NCBI GenBank assembly: GCA_028285035.1
Contig: JANQQF010000077.1
Coordinates: 1 to 64,000 of the forward strand
Source: Phycisphaerae bacterium
GTDB taxonomy: Bacteria; Chloroflexota; Anaerolineae; 4572-78; J111
Reading direction: 5' to 3'
Length of the DNA stretch: 64,000 nt
Part shown: piece by piece, positions 43,854 through 53,713 of the stretch
Layout of the letters: each line of letters starts with the position of its first letter
Position numbering within the stretch: position 1 is the stretch's first letter
Translations under genes and position numbers: made by a program
Notes under the pieces: model-generated
Seen by the model: only the letters and a program-made list of their open reading frames with translations
Told to the model about the DNA's origin: nothing
Database searches by the model: none

Positions 43854-45595
43854 TACCGTTTCCCCAAAAATTTCTCAAGATCATCGATGAGTTGTTGGGT
43901 ATCAGCCATAAGAGATTGGGCCACATCTTGCTCAATCGGCGCATACCGGCTGGTTTCGATATCGATTAAGGTTGCCCGTATACGTTTAATCAAAATCGGA
44001 TCCAGTTTCTCTTCTTTTAACATTTTCACCAGATTATTGGTGGTTAGTCCAGTTGTTGGACGATTAAGCCGATCAGAAAGGTAGCCCAACAATGCTTTAC
44101 GAGAGGCCGCGTATTGATCAAGCCCCAACTGTTCACGCTCCTGTAATATCCGATCCGCAATACGTTTAGCCCGTAATCCACGCGCATAGCCTACGTCAGT
44201 GGACAGGCGTTTGCGTTGAGTTTGGAATACCCAAACAGTCGCCACAATGAAGAGGGGTAAAATCCAACAAATCCAGTAGAGGGGATTGGCTAAGGAGAAG
44301 AATCGCGAGCCAGTCAGTGAGGCGGCGGGGACAGGTTTGATATCAAGAATATCAACCACAACCTCTGCTCCTGGTTCAACAATCGGATCGACAGTATCAT
44401 CGCCGGGTAAAACTCTGACCTGAATTGGATCAGTTGTACTCGTTTGATACTCACCTACATCAGGATCATAATAGCTAAAAATAAATGAAGGGATTGTAAA
44501 TTCACCTGCTTGTCCCGGCACCATCAGCCGCTCAAAACGGCGTACCCCATACAAGCCATCCTCGCGTGGGTCCAGTGACGTATCGGTTTCGCTATCGAAA
44601 AAACGCCAAAAGGCAAGCTGGGGTAATTCTGGTTCGGTCAGTGCTTCGATATTTCCCTTCCCTGAGATTTCGATTCGTAATTCGATTGGCTCATTCACTA
44701 CAGTTTCAATCGTGTCTACTGACGCACGTAATTCAAATTGGCCCACCGCACCATTGAAACTAGGTGGTTGACCATCGGTCGGGAGTGAGCGGACGTTAAT
44801 CGCAATCGGATCGGTTTCAAGGACAATATCTGGGTTGAGCAGTAAGCCAGGAATTATCCAGCGGGCCGGCTGGATAACGGTTTCATTTAACCCAGACGGA
44901 AACAAAGCTGTCCGTAATTCGGTAACTGCATACACCCGATTAGCGGCTTGAGAGGCATACTCTTGCCGGGTCAGAGATTGGCTCCAAAAATCAGTAAAAG
45001 CTGGTGGTTCATAGTTTACCCGCGCTCGCAGGTTCCCGATTGAGTCGACCGCTTCATAAAATCGAACTGTATAAAGAATTTGTTGGCCTAAATAGGGATT
45101 TGGGGTATCGACCACTGCTTCCACAAATAAATCCTGCCCCGTGAGTTGGCCAGGGGTGACCGCAGCAGGCGACTCAGGCGTGGGAGCTGCCGGTACAGTA
45201 GCCCCCGCTGAAACGCTAATTTGAATCGGGTCGGTTTCAAATAGCTGCCCATCAATTGTAAATGAGAAAGGGGGGATGATTAACTCACCCTCACGCGTGG
45301 GTTGCAGCGTGTAGTTGTAAATACCTTGTACGCTTTGGCTCCCCTGAATAATAACCACTTGTTGGCTACGAGAGCGTCCAACAATATTAAAATCTTGGAG
45401 GCCTGATAAATCTGGTTCTGGTAGCGAGGTAAATTCACCACGAATGGCAATGGTCAGATTAACCGCCTCATCTGTTGAAATCGTCGTACGATCAACGTCA
45501 ACGGTGAGAGGTGATTGCGCCGCTACATCAACAGGCACAAAAAGAAGTATCAAAAATATGATCAAAAGAATACTGTTATGATATCTGAATGTCAT
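43853..45595 (-). CDS. batD: BatD-like oxygen-tolerance protein
   Basis: 580 aa with a signal peptide (LLIIFLILLFVPVDVAAQ), three Ig-like beta domains (VDRTTISTDEAVNLTIAI starts the first), a membrane helix near 455-475 and a cytoplasmic helical tail. This is the BatD layout. BatD is thought to anchor BatA/BatB complexes. A 320-bp gap with a repeat separates it from the batC-like gene, so it may have its own promoter. Confidence 0.85.
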   Translation of the reverse strand: MTFRYHNSILLIIFLILLFVPVDVAAQSPLTVDVDRTTISTDEAVNLTIAIRGEFTSLPEPDLSGLQDFNIVGRSRSQQVVIIQGSQSVQGIYNYTLQPTREGELIIPPFSFTIDGQLFETDPIQISVSAGATVPAAPTPESPAAVTPGQLTGQDLFVEAVVDTPNPYLGQQILYTVRFYEAVDSIGNLRARVNYEPPAFTDFWSQSLTRQEYASQAANRVYAVTELRTALFPSGLNETVIQPARWIIPGLLLNPDIVLETDPIAINVRSLPTDGQPPSFNGAVGQFELRASVDTIETVVNEPIELRIEISGKGNIEALTEPELPQLAFWRFFDSETDTSLDPREDGLYGVRRFERLMVPGQAGEFTIPSFIFSYYDPDVGEYQTSTTDPIQVRVLPGDDTVDPIVEPGAEVVVDILDIKPVPAASLTGSRFFSLANPLYWICWILPLFIVATVWVFQTQRKRLSTDVGYARGLRAKRIADRILQEREQLGLDQYAASRKALLGYLSDRLNRPTTGLTTNNLVKMLKEEKLDPILIKRIRATLIDIETSRYAPIEQDVAQSLMADTQQLIDDLEKFLGKR

Positions 45596-45790
45596 TGGTT
45601 ATTAAACGAAAAAAGACCAAACTGGTCTCAAAATGTTCTCAATCGTCAAAGCCAATTATGCCTTGAGTTATATTGTCAAGCAAAATGATTAGTTGTACTC
45701 TGGGTAGTTATCTCTCACATTGACAGATAACGTCCTGTATTACAACCCGCTGTTACTTTGCTACTAGAAAATTATACGACCCTGACTCCA

Positions 45791-45915
45791 AATTGTTGCA
45801 CCCTTGAAAACTCTCTCTTCTTGTAACAATGCTCTGCGTTGCCACGCTTTGGACCTTGGTTTCGGTCCCAACACAGAGCGTTGGAACCAAAAGGTAATTG
45901 TTGCATCCGTGAAAA
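45791..45915. repeat. 20-bp direct repeats flanking an inverted-repeat core
   Basis: AATTGTTGCACCCTTGAAAA (45791-45810) recurs as AATTGTTGCATCCGTGAAAA (45896-45915), two mismatches, 105 bp apart. Between them GCTCTG/CAGAGC and GGACC/GGTCC arms form an inverted repeat (45831-45879). It lies in the 320-bp gap between batC- and batD-like genes. The layout suggests a small mobile or regulatory element. A separate GACCA/TGGTC hairpin lies near 45612. Confidence 0.6.
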
Positions 45916-45916
45916 T

Positions 45917-46672
45917 TTACCAATCTTGATCGGGGAAAGTATCAGGACGACCATACTGTTGTTGCAAGCGTTCCTGCAAAGTTTGACTATCTTGACCTAA
46001 AGCATCAAGCAACTGTCTTGCCTCTTCAGGAGAAAGTTCGCCCTGACTAGGTGGCTGTTCCTGCTCTTCCTCATCGCCCTGTCCGGATTGATCTTCTTGC
46101 TCTTCTTCACCTTCGCCACCCTCATCTTGTGGTTCTTCATTCTGATTTTGCTGGCCTTGCTGATCTTGCTGATCTTGCTGTTGATCTCCCCCTTGGTCGG
46201 ATTGTTGCTGCTGTTGTTGCTGCTGTTGTTGCTGTTGCTGCTGTTGTTCTTGTTGTAGATTCTGCAGCGCTAACTCAAGATTATGTTTTGCATCAGTATC
46301 TTCGGGATCGAGCAAAAGAGCCTGTCGATAGGCTTCGATCGCCCCAATCCAATCTTCCACTTTGAAATAGGAGTTCCCTAAATTATAAAACGCATTTTGG
46401 GCGAGGTCATCATCCGCAGCACGTAAGGCTTCTTGGAGTTGCAGGGTGGCCGAGTCCATATCGCCATCACGATGAAAGGCATTTCCTGAATTGTAATAAG
46501 GTTCGGGCAGGGTCGCATCCTCTTGCTTGGCCGATGTATAATTTTCTATCGCCGCGCTATACTGCGCCTCATTATATAAATCGTTGCCTTGATTATTATA
46601 ACTTGCCGCAGATGTGCCACATCCAACTAAAAAAATCAGGCTTATAATAAGCAATCCGTGGTAATGCCTCAT
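45917..46672 (-). CDS. batC: TPR lipoprotein with polyglutamine/acidic region (BatC-like)
   Basis: About 251 aa from MRHYHGLL at 46672, where AAGGAG is seven bases upstream. The N-terminus carries a lipobox LVGC near residue 19. Three TPRs follow (residues 25-135), then about 17 consecutive Gln residues and a long Gln/Glu/Asp/Gly-rich tail. The polyglutamine tract is encoded by mixed CAG/CAA codons and could vary in length. TPR proteins at this operon position bridge the vWA proteins in the Bat complex. Confidence 0.82.
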   Translation of the reverse strand: MRHYHGLLIISLIFLVGCGTSAASYNNQGNDLYNEAQYSAAIENYTSAKQEDATLPEPYYNSGNAFHRDGDMDSATLQLQEALRAADDDLAQNAFYNLGNSYFKVEDWIGAIEAYRQALLLDPEDTDAKHNLELALQNLQQEQQQQQQQQQQQQQQQSDQGGDQQQDQQDQQGQQNQNEEPQDEGGEGEEEQEDQSGQGDEEEQEQPPSQGELSPEEARQLLDALGQDSQTLQERLQQQYGRPDTFPDQDW

Positions 46673-46703
46673 TGTCCTGCTCCTTAACTTATGCATTCAC
46701 CCT

Positions 46704-47723
46704 TTACGAGGTTACCTTTTTCTCTAAGATGCGATCTGGGATCAACTCCATTACAAACAAAGCGATAATCGCGGGGAAGAGGAACCATTGAAAGCGTTCA
46801 ACCCGGCGGGTTTCAAATCGACCTTCCAATTCACTGGTTTGTAAGTCATCAATTGCGCCAACCAATAGGCCAACTTCACGACCGTCTGGGGTAGCCCGGA
46901 AATAGCGACCGTTTGAAACTAATGCGATTTCTTGCAACAAGGTCTCATCAAGGGTTGTCAACACAACCTCGCCTTGGCGATCCCGTTTGTAGCCTAAGAG
47001 TTCACCTAAATGGTCATATTGAGGAATAGGTTCTCCATTGGGTGAACCAAATCCAATGGTATAGATAATGATATTTTGAGCAACTGCTTCATTGACAACG
47101 GCTGCGGTATCTCCTTCGTGATTTTCACCATCTGTCAAAATCACAATTACCTTTTGACTAGAACGTTCCTGATTGAACCCAGTTATTGCCACCTGGATCG
47201 CCTCGGCGATCGCTGTCCCAGGCCGGGAGATAATGCCTGGATGAGCCGACTCCAAAAACATTCGGGCCGTAGCAAAATCTGAGGTCAGAGGAAATTGCAC
47301 GAAAGCTGCACCGGAAAACAGGACCAAACCAATTTCGTTGCCATCAAGACGATCCATCAATTCGGAAATCTCAAGTTTGGCCCGTGCCAAGCGATTGGGT
47401 TTGAAATCTTCGGCCAGCATACTCTCAGAAATGTCGAGCACCACCATAATCTCGACCCCTTGGCGCTCGATATAGTCGACTTGTGCCCCCCAGCGGGGAC
47501 GGGCCAAGGCAACAACCACCAAGACCAAGGCCAAGAAGAGCAAACGTATCTGCCAGCGACGACCTCGCCAATTCACCGACTCACTCAGGCGAGCGATGAG
47601 TTCCGCCGCCCCCAGCCGATCAATCATCAACTGCTTACGCTGGCGCAAGAGGAACAACAGCACGCCTAGAAAGAAAAGCGGAATGAAACAAAGTAAATAA
47701 AAGGGTTGGGCAAAAATATTCAT
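46704..47723 (-). CDS. batB: vWA-domain membrane protein BatB-like
   Basis: 339 aa: two N-terminal membrane helices, vWA domain with MIDAS motifs VVLDISESM, PGTAIAEAI and ILTDGENHEGD, and a C-terminal membrane helix. A complete MIDAS implies Mg-dependent ligand binding. It starts one base after batA ends and is similar to it, an old duplication. Confidence 0.9.
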   Translation of the reverse strand: MNIFAQPFYLLCFIPLFFLGVLLFLLRQRKQLMIDRLGAAELIARLSESVNWRGRRWQIRLLFLALVLVVVALARPRWGAQVDYIERQGVEIMVVLDISESMLAEDFKPNRLARAKLEISELMDRLDGNEIGLVLFSGAAFVQFPLTSDFATARMFLESAHPGIISRPGTAIAEAIQVAITGFNQERSSQKVIVILTDGENHEGDTAAVVNEAVAQNIIIYTIGFGSPNGEPIPQYDHLGELLGYKRDRQGEVVLTTLDETLLQEIALVSNGRYFRATPDGREVGLLVGAIDDLQTSELEGRFETRRVERFQWFLFPAIIALFVMELIPDRILEKKVTS

Positions 47724-48716
47724 CTAAGGTATCGTTCGGAATAAGGTTTGACGCAATAAAACTTCGGCCCCAAGTAACAGGGCGGCTGGCAGAATAAACC
47801 AAATCGCCAACTCTTCATAACGAGTAAAGGTTCGCACCTCAATGGTAGAGCGTTCAAGCTCATTGATGGTGTCATAAATCTCTTGCAGACCTCGCGTATC
47901 CTCAGCCCGAAAGTAAAGTCCACCGGTTAGATCGGCGATCTCACGGAGTGTTTCTTCATCGATTTCAGAGTCGCGATACTCAATCCGGCCATCAGGAAAA
48001 GGCAGCGGAGCGGGGCCAGGCCGGGCCGCTCCAATCGTATAAACTTTGATATCCAACGCCTTCGATATTTCAGCCGCAGTCATCGGATCAACCTGCCCTG
48101 AGTTATTGGCACCATCCGTAAGCAGAATGATCACGCGACTATCGGCCTGTGAATCACGAAGCATATTGGCTCCATTGGCCAAGCCAAGCCCAATAGCCGT
48201 CCCACTCTCCAAGCCAATATCCCACGAAACCTGAGTCTCATTTAATACCTGTTCTAAAACGCCATAATCCACCGTGGGGGGCACTTGGCTAAAGGCCTCT
48301 GTCGCAAAAATGACCAAACCAATCCGGTCATATTGTCGGCTTTCAATAAAATCTAAAATTACTTGACGCGCAGCACCCAGCCGATTCGGCTCAAAATCTA
48401 GGGCCGCCATACTCCCTGAAATATCGAGAACGATGGAAATATCAACCCCTTCCCCACTGATGACCTCACGGGCCGTGCCAGACTGGGGTCGGGCAAAGGC
48501 AATAATCAGTAGGGTCAAAGCGAGATATCGTAGCACTGGCAAGAGAAAGCGCAGCCGTTGACGAAGCGACACATTTTCTTGGTGGGTCAATCGTAAATCA
48601 GAATATTGCAAGGTAGCGGGCTTCTGTCGCTCTCGCCAGAACAACCATATTCCCGTTAAAATCAAGGGCAGCATAAGAAAAATGAGCAGCCAGGGTGAAG
48701 CAAATCGTAATATCAT
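47724..48716 (-). CDS. batA: vWA-domain membrane protein BatA-like
   Basis: 330 aa: N-terminal membrane helices (SPWLLIFLMLPLILTGIW), vWA with MIDAS motifs IVLDISGSM, SGTAIGLGL and LLTDGANNSG, and a C-terminal helix. MoxR ATPases commonly act on such vWA partners. Its start overlaps the stop of the upstream gene by four bases. Confidence 0.92.
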   Translation of the reverse strand: MILRFASPWLLIFLMLPLILTGIWLFWRERQKPATLQYSDLRLTHQENVSLRQRLRFLLPVLRYLALTLLIIAFARPQSGTAREVISGEGVDISIVLDISGSMAALDFEPNRLGAARQVILDFIESRQYDRIGLVIFATEAFSQVPPTVDYGVLEQVLNETQVSWDIGLESGTAIGLGLANGANMLRDSQADSRVIILLTDGANNSGQVDPMTAAEISKALDIKVYTIGAARPGPAPLPFPDGRIEYRDSEIDEETLREIADLTGGLYFRAEDTRGLQEIYDTINELERSTIEVRTFTRYEELAIWFILPAALLLGAEVLLRQTLFRTIP

Positions 48717-49849
48717 CCTAAATCTCTATCCTTATCCGGTGCATCAGATGTGATTTCGACGGCGTAAGCCCCCTCACCATGTGAGACCTCATTTTGCAAT
48801 ATAGCCCCATTTTCTGACGGTGTACCATTTTCAGACAATGATATTTCATCTTCTTTTGTTCGCGATTTAACGGCCGTCGTAGTTTCATCAATAACCTCTC
48901 GGGCGTTTTTAATCAGGTTGTAAATACTATTGTCATGCGGGCGATACCGAGCAAATTTCACAAAGTCACTCTCATTGACAATGTTGATCAATTGTCGAAT
49001 TTCGTTTGCTGGCACATCAGTTTTGGCAAATGCAGATTTTAGTTCTGTTGTCGTTTGCTCCACAGCGGATACATCGTAACGACCTTCGATATATCGCCGC
49101 AGACAAATCGAAACCAAAGCATAATGTTCTTTTATCTGATTTCGAGCAGGCAGACGCAGCCCCTCAATTCGCTCCAACTCAGCGTAAGCCACAACCTCTG
49201 GGGGACGTAAATCAGTAACCCCAACCGGGACAGCCTCGGTAACGGTTTGTTGTTTTCGCCAGTAGAACCACCAAAAGAGCAGGGCAGCAAGTAACCCAAT
49301 CACGATCGCTGTGAGAATACCCGCTGCAAGAATGTACGGCCATAGCGCTGCTTCTGGTAACTGCGCCTGAGCTTTCAAATCACGCAGTTCTAAATCATCT
49401 TCGGTTAGAATTGAGACGATATTGATTGGAATAATCGGTGTCGCTAATTCTTCAATTGATCCATCGGGTTTACGGTGTGTGACGATGATCAGCGGGGTTT
49501 CATACTGGCCTGGCTGAAAAAGAGCAACAACAATATCTTTCCCCGTCGTGGCTGTCCCGTCACCATTATCGACAACTTGCGGGGCGGTTTGATCAACCAC
49601 GGTAAAAACATCCCACGGTTCTTCAACCTGAGGTAAAACTACCCGGGAGTCAGCGGGGTGTCTAATTTCCAAATGCAGGATAATCTGATCCCCAACGGTA
49701 AATTGGCTTTCAGGCCCACCATTACGAATAAAAAATTCGACCTCAGCCTCAAATGGCTGTTGCGCAAAAAGTGGGGAAGAGGAGAACAGGAAGACAACAA
49801 GTCCAGTCAAAAATGTTAAGCGGAAAAGGTGACGCGATTTAAGTTTCAT
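48713..49849 (-). CDS. BatD/DUF4381-like membrane protein of the Bat operon
   Basis: 378 aa: signal peptide (LTGLVVFLFSSSPLFAQ), an Ig-like extracytoplasmic domain (about 35-150, VGDQIILHLEIRHPADS), one strong membrane helix (about 170-200) and a cytoplasmic tail with LPARNQIKEHYALVSICLRR and FVKFARYRP, similar to the helical part of DUF4381/BatG proteins. It sits between the DUF58 gene and batA. An unusual acidic tail ends the protein. Confidence 0.75.
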   Translation of the reverse strand: MKLKSRHLFRLTFLTGLVVFLFSSSPLFAQQPFEAEVEFFIRNGGPESQFTVGDQIILHLEIRHPADSRVVLPQVEEPWDVFTVVDQTAPQVVDNGDGTATTGKDIVVALFQPGQYETPLIIVTHRKPDGSIEELATPIIPINIVSILTEDDLELRDLKAQAQLPEAALWPYILAAGILTAIVIGLLAALLFWWFYWRKQQTVTEAVPVGVTDLRPPEVVAYAELERIEGLRLPARNQIKEHYALVSICLRRYIEGRYDVSAVEQTTTELKSAFAKTDVPANEIRQLINIVNESDFVKFARYRPHDNSIYNLIKNAREVIDETTTAVKSRTKEDEISLSENGTPSENGAILQNEVSHGEGAYAVEITSDAPDKDRDLG

Positions 49850-49855
49850 TAAAAA

Positions 49856-50743
49856 TCACCGTCGCAATCGGCGAGAACGTTTTTCAAAAAATGAGGTCAA
49901 AGGGCCAACGTAATCGGCATCAGTTGTTAAATTAATTCGATCAACCTGTGATTTACGAAAAACTCTTTCACGCGCTTCGTGTAACTCTTGGGCCTGTTTT
50001 TCGAAGCCCTCACGCCAAGCCCGATTACTCGTATCAACCCATTGAATTTCGCCGGTCTCAGCATCTTCCAAGGCCAACATCCCAACATTAGGCCACTCCC
50101 ACTCACGGGGGTCGCTCAGAGTCACAGCAATCATATCGTGACGACGGTTACTGGCCTGTAATGTAGAACGATAGCTTTCGGGAGCGGTTAGAAAGTCAGA
50201 GATCAGGAATACAATGCTTCGTCGTTTGAGGACGTGATGAGTCATATCCAAGGCTAATTTCAAATCGGTGCCCTTGTGGGTAGGTTCAAACGCGAGTAAT
50301 TCACGAATCACCCGTAAAACGTGACGGCGTCCCTTACGTGGGGTGATAAATAGCTCAATTTGGTCCGTAAAAACAATCAGGCCAACTTTATCATTGTTCG
50401 TAATCGCTGAGAAGGCCAAGACCGCAGCCAATTCGGCGGCAATCTCTCGTTTAAAGCGTTGAGCGGTTCCAAATTGTCCCGAAGCACTGGCGTCAACCAT
50501 CAGCATCACGGTCAACTCTCGCTCTTCAATATACCGTTTTACAAAGAGGTCACCAGTACGTGCGGTCACGTTCCAATCGATGGTCCGTACTTCGTCACCG
50601 GGACGATAGGGGCGGACTTCATCAAACTCCATCCCACGCCCCTTAAAAACCGCGTGATATTCACCGGCAAAGCTATCATTGACAAGCCGCCGGGTTCGAA
50701 TCTCGATACGACGAACCTTTTTAATCAATTCAGAGGTTAGCAT
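49856..50743 (-). CDS. DUF58 protein (BadF/CoxE-like vWA relative)
   Basis: 295 aa with the DUF58 signature FKGRGMEFDEVRPYRPGDEV, IDWNVTARTG and a degenerate vWA core VMLMVDASASGQFG. DUF58 proteins always travel with MoxR ATPases and are thought to be their adaptors. It starts three bases after moxR. Confidence 0.93.
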   Translation of the reverse strand: MLTSELIKKVRRIEIRTRRLVNDSFAGEYHAVFKGRGMEFDEVRPYRPGDEVRTIDWNVTARTGDLFVKRYIEERELTVMLMVDASASGQFGTAQRFKREIAAELAAVLAFSAITNNDKVGLIVFTDQIELFITPRKGRRHVLRVIRELLAFEPTHKGTDLKLALDMTHHVLKRRSIVFLISDFLTAPESYRSTLQASNRRHDMIAVTLSDPREWEWPNVGMLALEDAETGEIQWVDTSNRAWREGFEKQAQELHEARERVFRKSQVDRINLTTDADYVGPLTSFFEKRSRRLRR

Positions 50744-50745
50744 AT

Positions 50746-51738
50746 TTAGGGGACTTCGACCTGATCTAAAATTTGTTGCACAATGTCAGCGCTTGTAACC
50801 TCTTCCGCCTCAGCCTCATAGCTAATAATCACCCGGTGTCGCAACACATCAGGGGCAATCTCTTTGATATCCTCTGGGGTGACAAAGCCTCGGCCTTGCA
50901 AGAAAGCGTGGGCACGTGCTGCCATCACCAGATAAATACTGGCGCGTGGTGAGGCCCCAAAATCAATCAACGGCTCAAGCGAGGTTAACCCATTTTCACC
51001 TGGATTTCGCGTGGCAAAAATTAGATCCAAAATGTAATCTTTGATTTTTTCATCAACATAAATCTGGCGCACAACCTGACGGGCATAAATCAAGTCTTCA
51101 GGCGTAATTACAGGCCGAACTTCGGGTAAGGCTTCACCCGTCATACGATCAATAATGACTCGTTCTTCGCTGCGGGTGGGATAATCTACAATGACTTTGA
51201 GCATAAAACGATCAACCTGAGCCTCAGGTAAAGGATAAGTTCCCTCTTGCTCAATTGGGTTTTGGGTGGCCAATACCAAGAAAGGGTCTTCTAGCCGATA
51301 GGTTGTGTCTCCAATAGTAACCTGTCGTTCCTGCATTGCTTCCAGCAAGGCGCTCTGCACTTTGGCTGGGGCACGATTGATCTCATCGGCCAAAATGAAG
51401 TTAGAGAAAAGCGGGCCTTGATGCGCGGTAAAATCCTGGGTTTTCGGGTTATATATTTCAGTTCCGATTAAGTCAGCCGGTAACAAATCCGGGGTAAACT
51501 GTATCCGCTGGAATTGAGCTTGTACAGCCTGAGCCAGCGTTTTAACAGCTAACGTCTTGGCTAGACCAGGAACCCCTTCTAGCAGAACGTGACCATCGGC
51601 GAGTAACCCAATTAATAGCCGTTCAATCAGCGTATTTTGACCAACGATGACCTGATTGACTTCGGCAATCAATCCTTGTAAAAAACGAGCTTCCGCTTCA
51701 ACCGCTGCATTTAGCTCTTGAATATTCGACATTTCCAT
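50746..51738 (-). CDS. moxR: MoxR-family AAA+ ATPase
   Basis: 330 aa: Walker A LLEGVPGLAKT, Walker B FILADEINRAP, sensor VLATQNPIEQEGTYPLPEAQ, and the AAA_3/AAA_lid_2 C-terminus. First gene of the eight-gene Bat operon. MoxR proteins remodel vWA-containing or metal-enzyme partners. Start may be either of two in-frame ATGs six bases apart. Confidence 0.95.
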   Translation of the reverse strand: MEMSNIQELNAAVEAEARFLQGLIAEVNQVIVGQNTLIERLLIGLLADGHVLLEGVPGLAKTLAVKTLAQAVQAQFQRIQFTPDLLPADLIGTEIYNPKTQDFTAHQGPLFSNFILADEINRAPAKVQSALLEAMQERQVTIGDTTYRLEDPFLVLATQNPIEQEGTYPLPEAQVDRFMLKVIVDYPTRSEERVIIDRMTGEALPEVRPVITPEDLIYARQVVRQIYVDEKIKDYILDLIFATRNPGENGLTSLEPLIDFGASPRASIYLVMAARAHAFLQGRGFVTPEDIKEIAPDVLRHRVIISYEAEAEEVTSADIVQQILDQVEVP

Positions 51739-51951
51739 TATAATTCTTGGAGACTCCTTAGAAATTAGATATTAGTGAGTCGTGGTACATTATTGAGACC
51801 AAAGAGTTTATCTCAATTCTCAAAAAAATTTTTCGGACTCCTGGTCATTATCAACCCAAAATGCCTCCCCATTTTAACTAAAGCCTGTCAATTTTTCAAG
51901 CAATATGGAGGTTTTCTCATTAAACTCTCATCTTTTGTAAGAGAAGGGCGG

Positions 51952-51980
51952 TTGCCCATCGCTTTTCCCTGAGGTAGAAT
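51952..51980 (+). promoter_or_regulatory. Promoter for lspA-rluD
   Basis: TTGCCC (51952-51957), 17 nt, TAGAAT (51975-51980). The start of lspA lies 35 bp downstream. The rest of 51739-51950 shows no gene; a 65-codon ORF there lacks any support. Confidence 0.6.
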
Positions 51981-52014
51981 ATTTTGCACTATTATTTTTG
52001 CTTGGAGCAGTCAT

Positions 52015-52593
52015 TTGGATCAATCGTCCGATTATCAAACAAAATCTTCTAAATCCGCTTTACCCACTATTTTGGGATTAGCCTTTATCATATTTGGATT
52101 GGACCAAATCACCAAGTTTTGGGTCTTGCAAAATATACCCTACGGTCATTCCTGGAAATTCTGGCCAGATTTTGCCGAAATCATTCAATTTACCTACATC
52201 CGGAATACAGGGGCGGCCTTCGGACTTTTCCCACAGATGGGCACGGTTCTGTTAATCATTGCGATCATTGTTGTGCTTGGCATTGTCTTTTTTCATCGCC
52301 TACTCCCGGTAGAAACAATTTGGGTACGTCTTAGTTTGGGCTTACAGTTGGGCGGGGCCTCAGGCAATCTTCTAGACCGCATTATACACGGCTTTGTGGT
52401 CGATTTTATCGACATCAGTATCTTTCCCATTTTTAACATTGCCGATGCCTCAATCGTGTGTGGCGTCGCTATTTTAGCTTATTTATTGTGGAATGAAGAT
52501 CAACCTGCTAAGGATTCAGAAATCACCTCTGAACCAGAAACACCTTCTCAAGAACCATCGCTTTCTGAAAATCAACCACACTCCATGTCATGA
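52015..52593 (+). CDS. lspA: Lipoprotein signal peptidase (signal peptidase II)
   Basis: 192 aa, four membrane helices. Catalytic aspartates lie in DRIIHGFVVDFID and NIADASIVCG, and YIRNTGAAFG is the conserved loop. It cleaves prolipoproteins at the lipobox. TTG start with GGAG upstream. A charged Ser/Glu tail follows the last helix. rluD starts 17 bases after its end. Confidence 0.94.
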   Translation: MDQSSDYQTKSSKSALPTILGLAFIIFGLDQITKFWVLQNIPYGHSWKFWPDFAEIIQFTYIRNTGAAFGLFPQMGTVLLIIAIIVVLGIVFFHRLLPVETIWVRLSLGLQLGGASGNLLDRIIHGFVVDFIDISIFPIFNIADASIVCGVAILAYLLWNEDQPAKDSEITSEPETPSQEPSLSENQPHSMS

Positions 52594-52609
52594 TATTTTA
52601 GGATTATTT

Positions 52610-53560
52610 ATGCCAACTGAGGAAATTATTCACATTCAGGTGGAAAAAGCAGCCAAACGCTTAGATCAATATCTGGCCCAAGCTTTACCTGAACTCTCTC
52701 GTTCAAAAATTCAGAAGCTTATCCGTCAGGAAAAAATACTCCTTAGTCGCAGCACTGATAAAACCGCCCAACCTGTACGGGCAAAAGAGAGTCTTGTCTT
52801 AGGCGACGTCATCACGCTTTATTTACCCTCAGAAGAAGCAGATGAGCTTGAGGCCGAAGATGTTCCTCTGGATATCATCTATGAAGATCAAGATATCGTC
52901 GTTCTTAACAAACTCGCTGGGCTTGTAGTTCATCCAGCTCAAGGTCACACCACCGGAACGTTGGTCAATGCCTTGCTCGCTCGGTATCCTGATCTGGCTG
53001 ATATGCGGGATGCAGATGAAGACTCAGCCAACCGCCCTGGTATTGTCCATCGGCTCGACCGGGATACCTCAGGGTTGATTTTGATTGCCCGCACCCCGGA
53101 GGCTCTTGAAAACTTACGGGAACAATTTAAGGCTCGAACCGTCCAAAAAACATACCTGGCCCTTGTTTATGGCCAACCAGAAGCTGAGGAAGGTATCATC
53201 GACGTTCCGTTGGGCCGAGATTTGCGGCATCGCCAGAAAATGGCCCCACGGGCTGATGGTAAATCAGCTCGAACACATTACCAAGTGATTGAATATTATG
53301 GAGATTATAGTTTGTTGGAAATCGGGCTAGAAACAGGGCGAACCCATCAAATTCGAGTACACTTAGCTTGGTTAAAATGCCCTGTGGTGGGCGACACAAT
53401 TTATGGACGCAAAAAAAATAAACTAGGTCTCAAACGACAATTCTTGCACGCCTGGAAGCTGAGTTTTCAACATCCAACACAACCTCAAGTTCTTGATTTA
53501 CTCGCACCTATCCCCTCAAATCTCGAACACATTTTGAAGCAATTACGCCAACAAGCGTAG
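52610..53560 (+). CDS. rluD: 23S rRNA pseudouridine synthase, RluD family
   Basis: 316 aa: an N-terminal S4 domain (KAAKRLDQYLAQALPELSRS) and an RluA-type catalytic domain with GIVHRLDRDTSGLILIA carrying the catalytic Asp. The ATG at 52610 with AGGA upstream is preferred; the long upstream extension lies over lspA. The lspA-rluD pair is conserved in many bacteria. Confidence 0.94.
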   Translation: MPTEEIIHIQVEKAAKRLDQYLAQALPELSRSKIQKLIRQEKILLSRSTDKTAQPVRAKESLVLGDVITLYLPSEEADELEAEDVPLDIIYEDQDIVVLNKLAGLVVHPAQGHTTGTLVNALLARYPDLADMRDADEDSANRPGIVHRLDRDTSGLILIARTPEALENLREQFKARTVQKTYLALVYGQPEAEEGIIDVPLGRDLRHRQKMAPRADGKSARTHYQVIEYYGDYSLLEIGLETGRTHQIRVHLAWLKCPVVGDTIYGRKKNKLGLKRQFLHAWKLSFQHPTQPQVLDLLAPIPSNLEHILKQLRQQA

Positions 53561-53713
53561 TGTTCTGTAAAGAAGAATTCCGAAATCTGGGATACATATA
53601 ACAGAGCACTTAAGCAGTGTAAAATCAACGCACGGTTCAAAACCAGGAATTTATCGAAACGGTTTACTAGATCAGCAAACGTCAAAAATCTATTTACATT
53701 GCAGTAGTCAACG

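Noticed and set aside
46051..46365. 104-codon plus-strand ORF with Ala/Val runs
   Set aside because: Shadow of the polyglutamine region of the BatC-like gene.
51775..51972. 65-codon ORF before lspA
   Set aside because: Low-complexity composition, no ribosome site, and it contains the lspA promoter.
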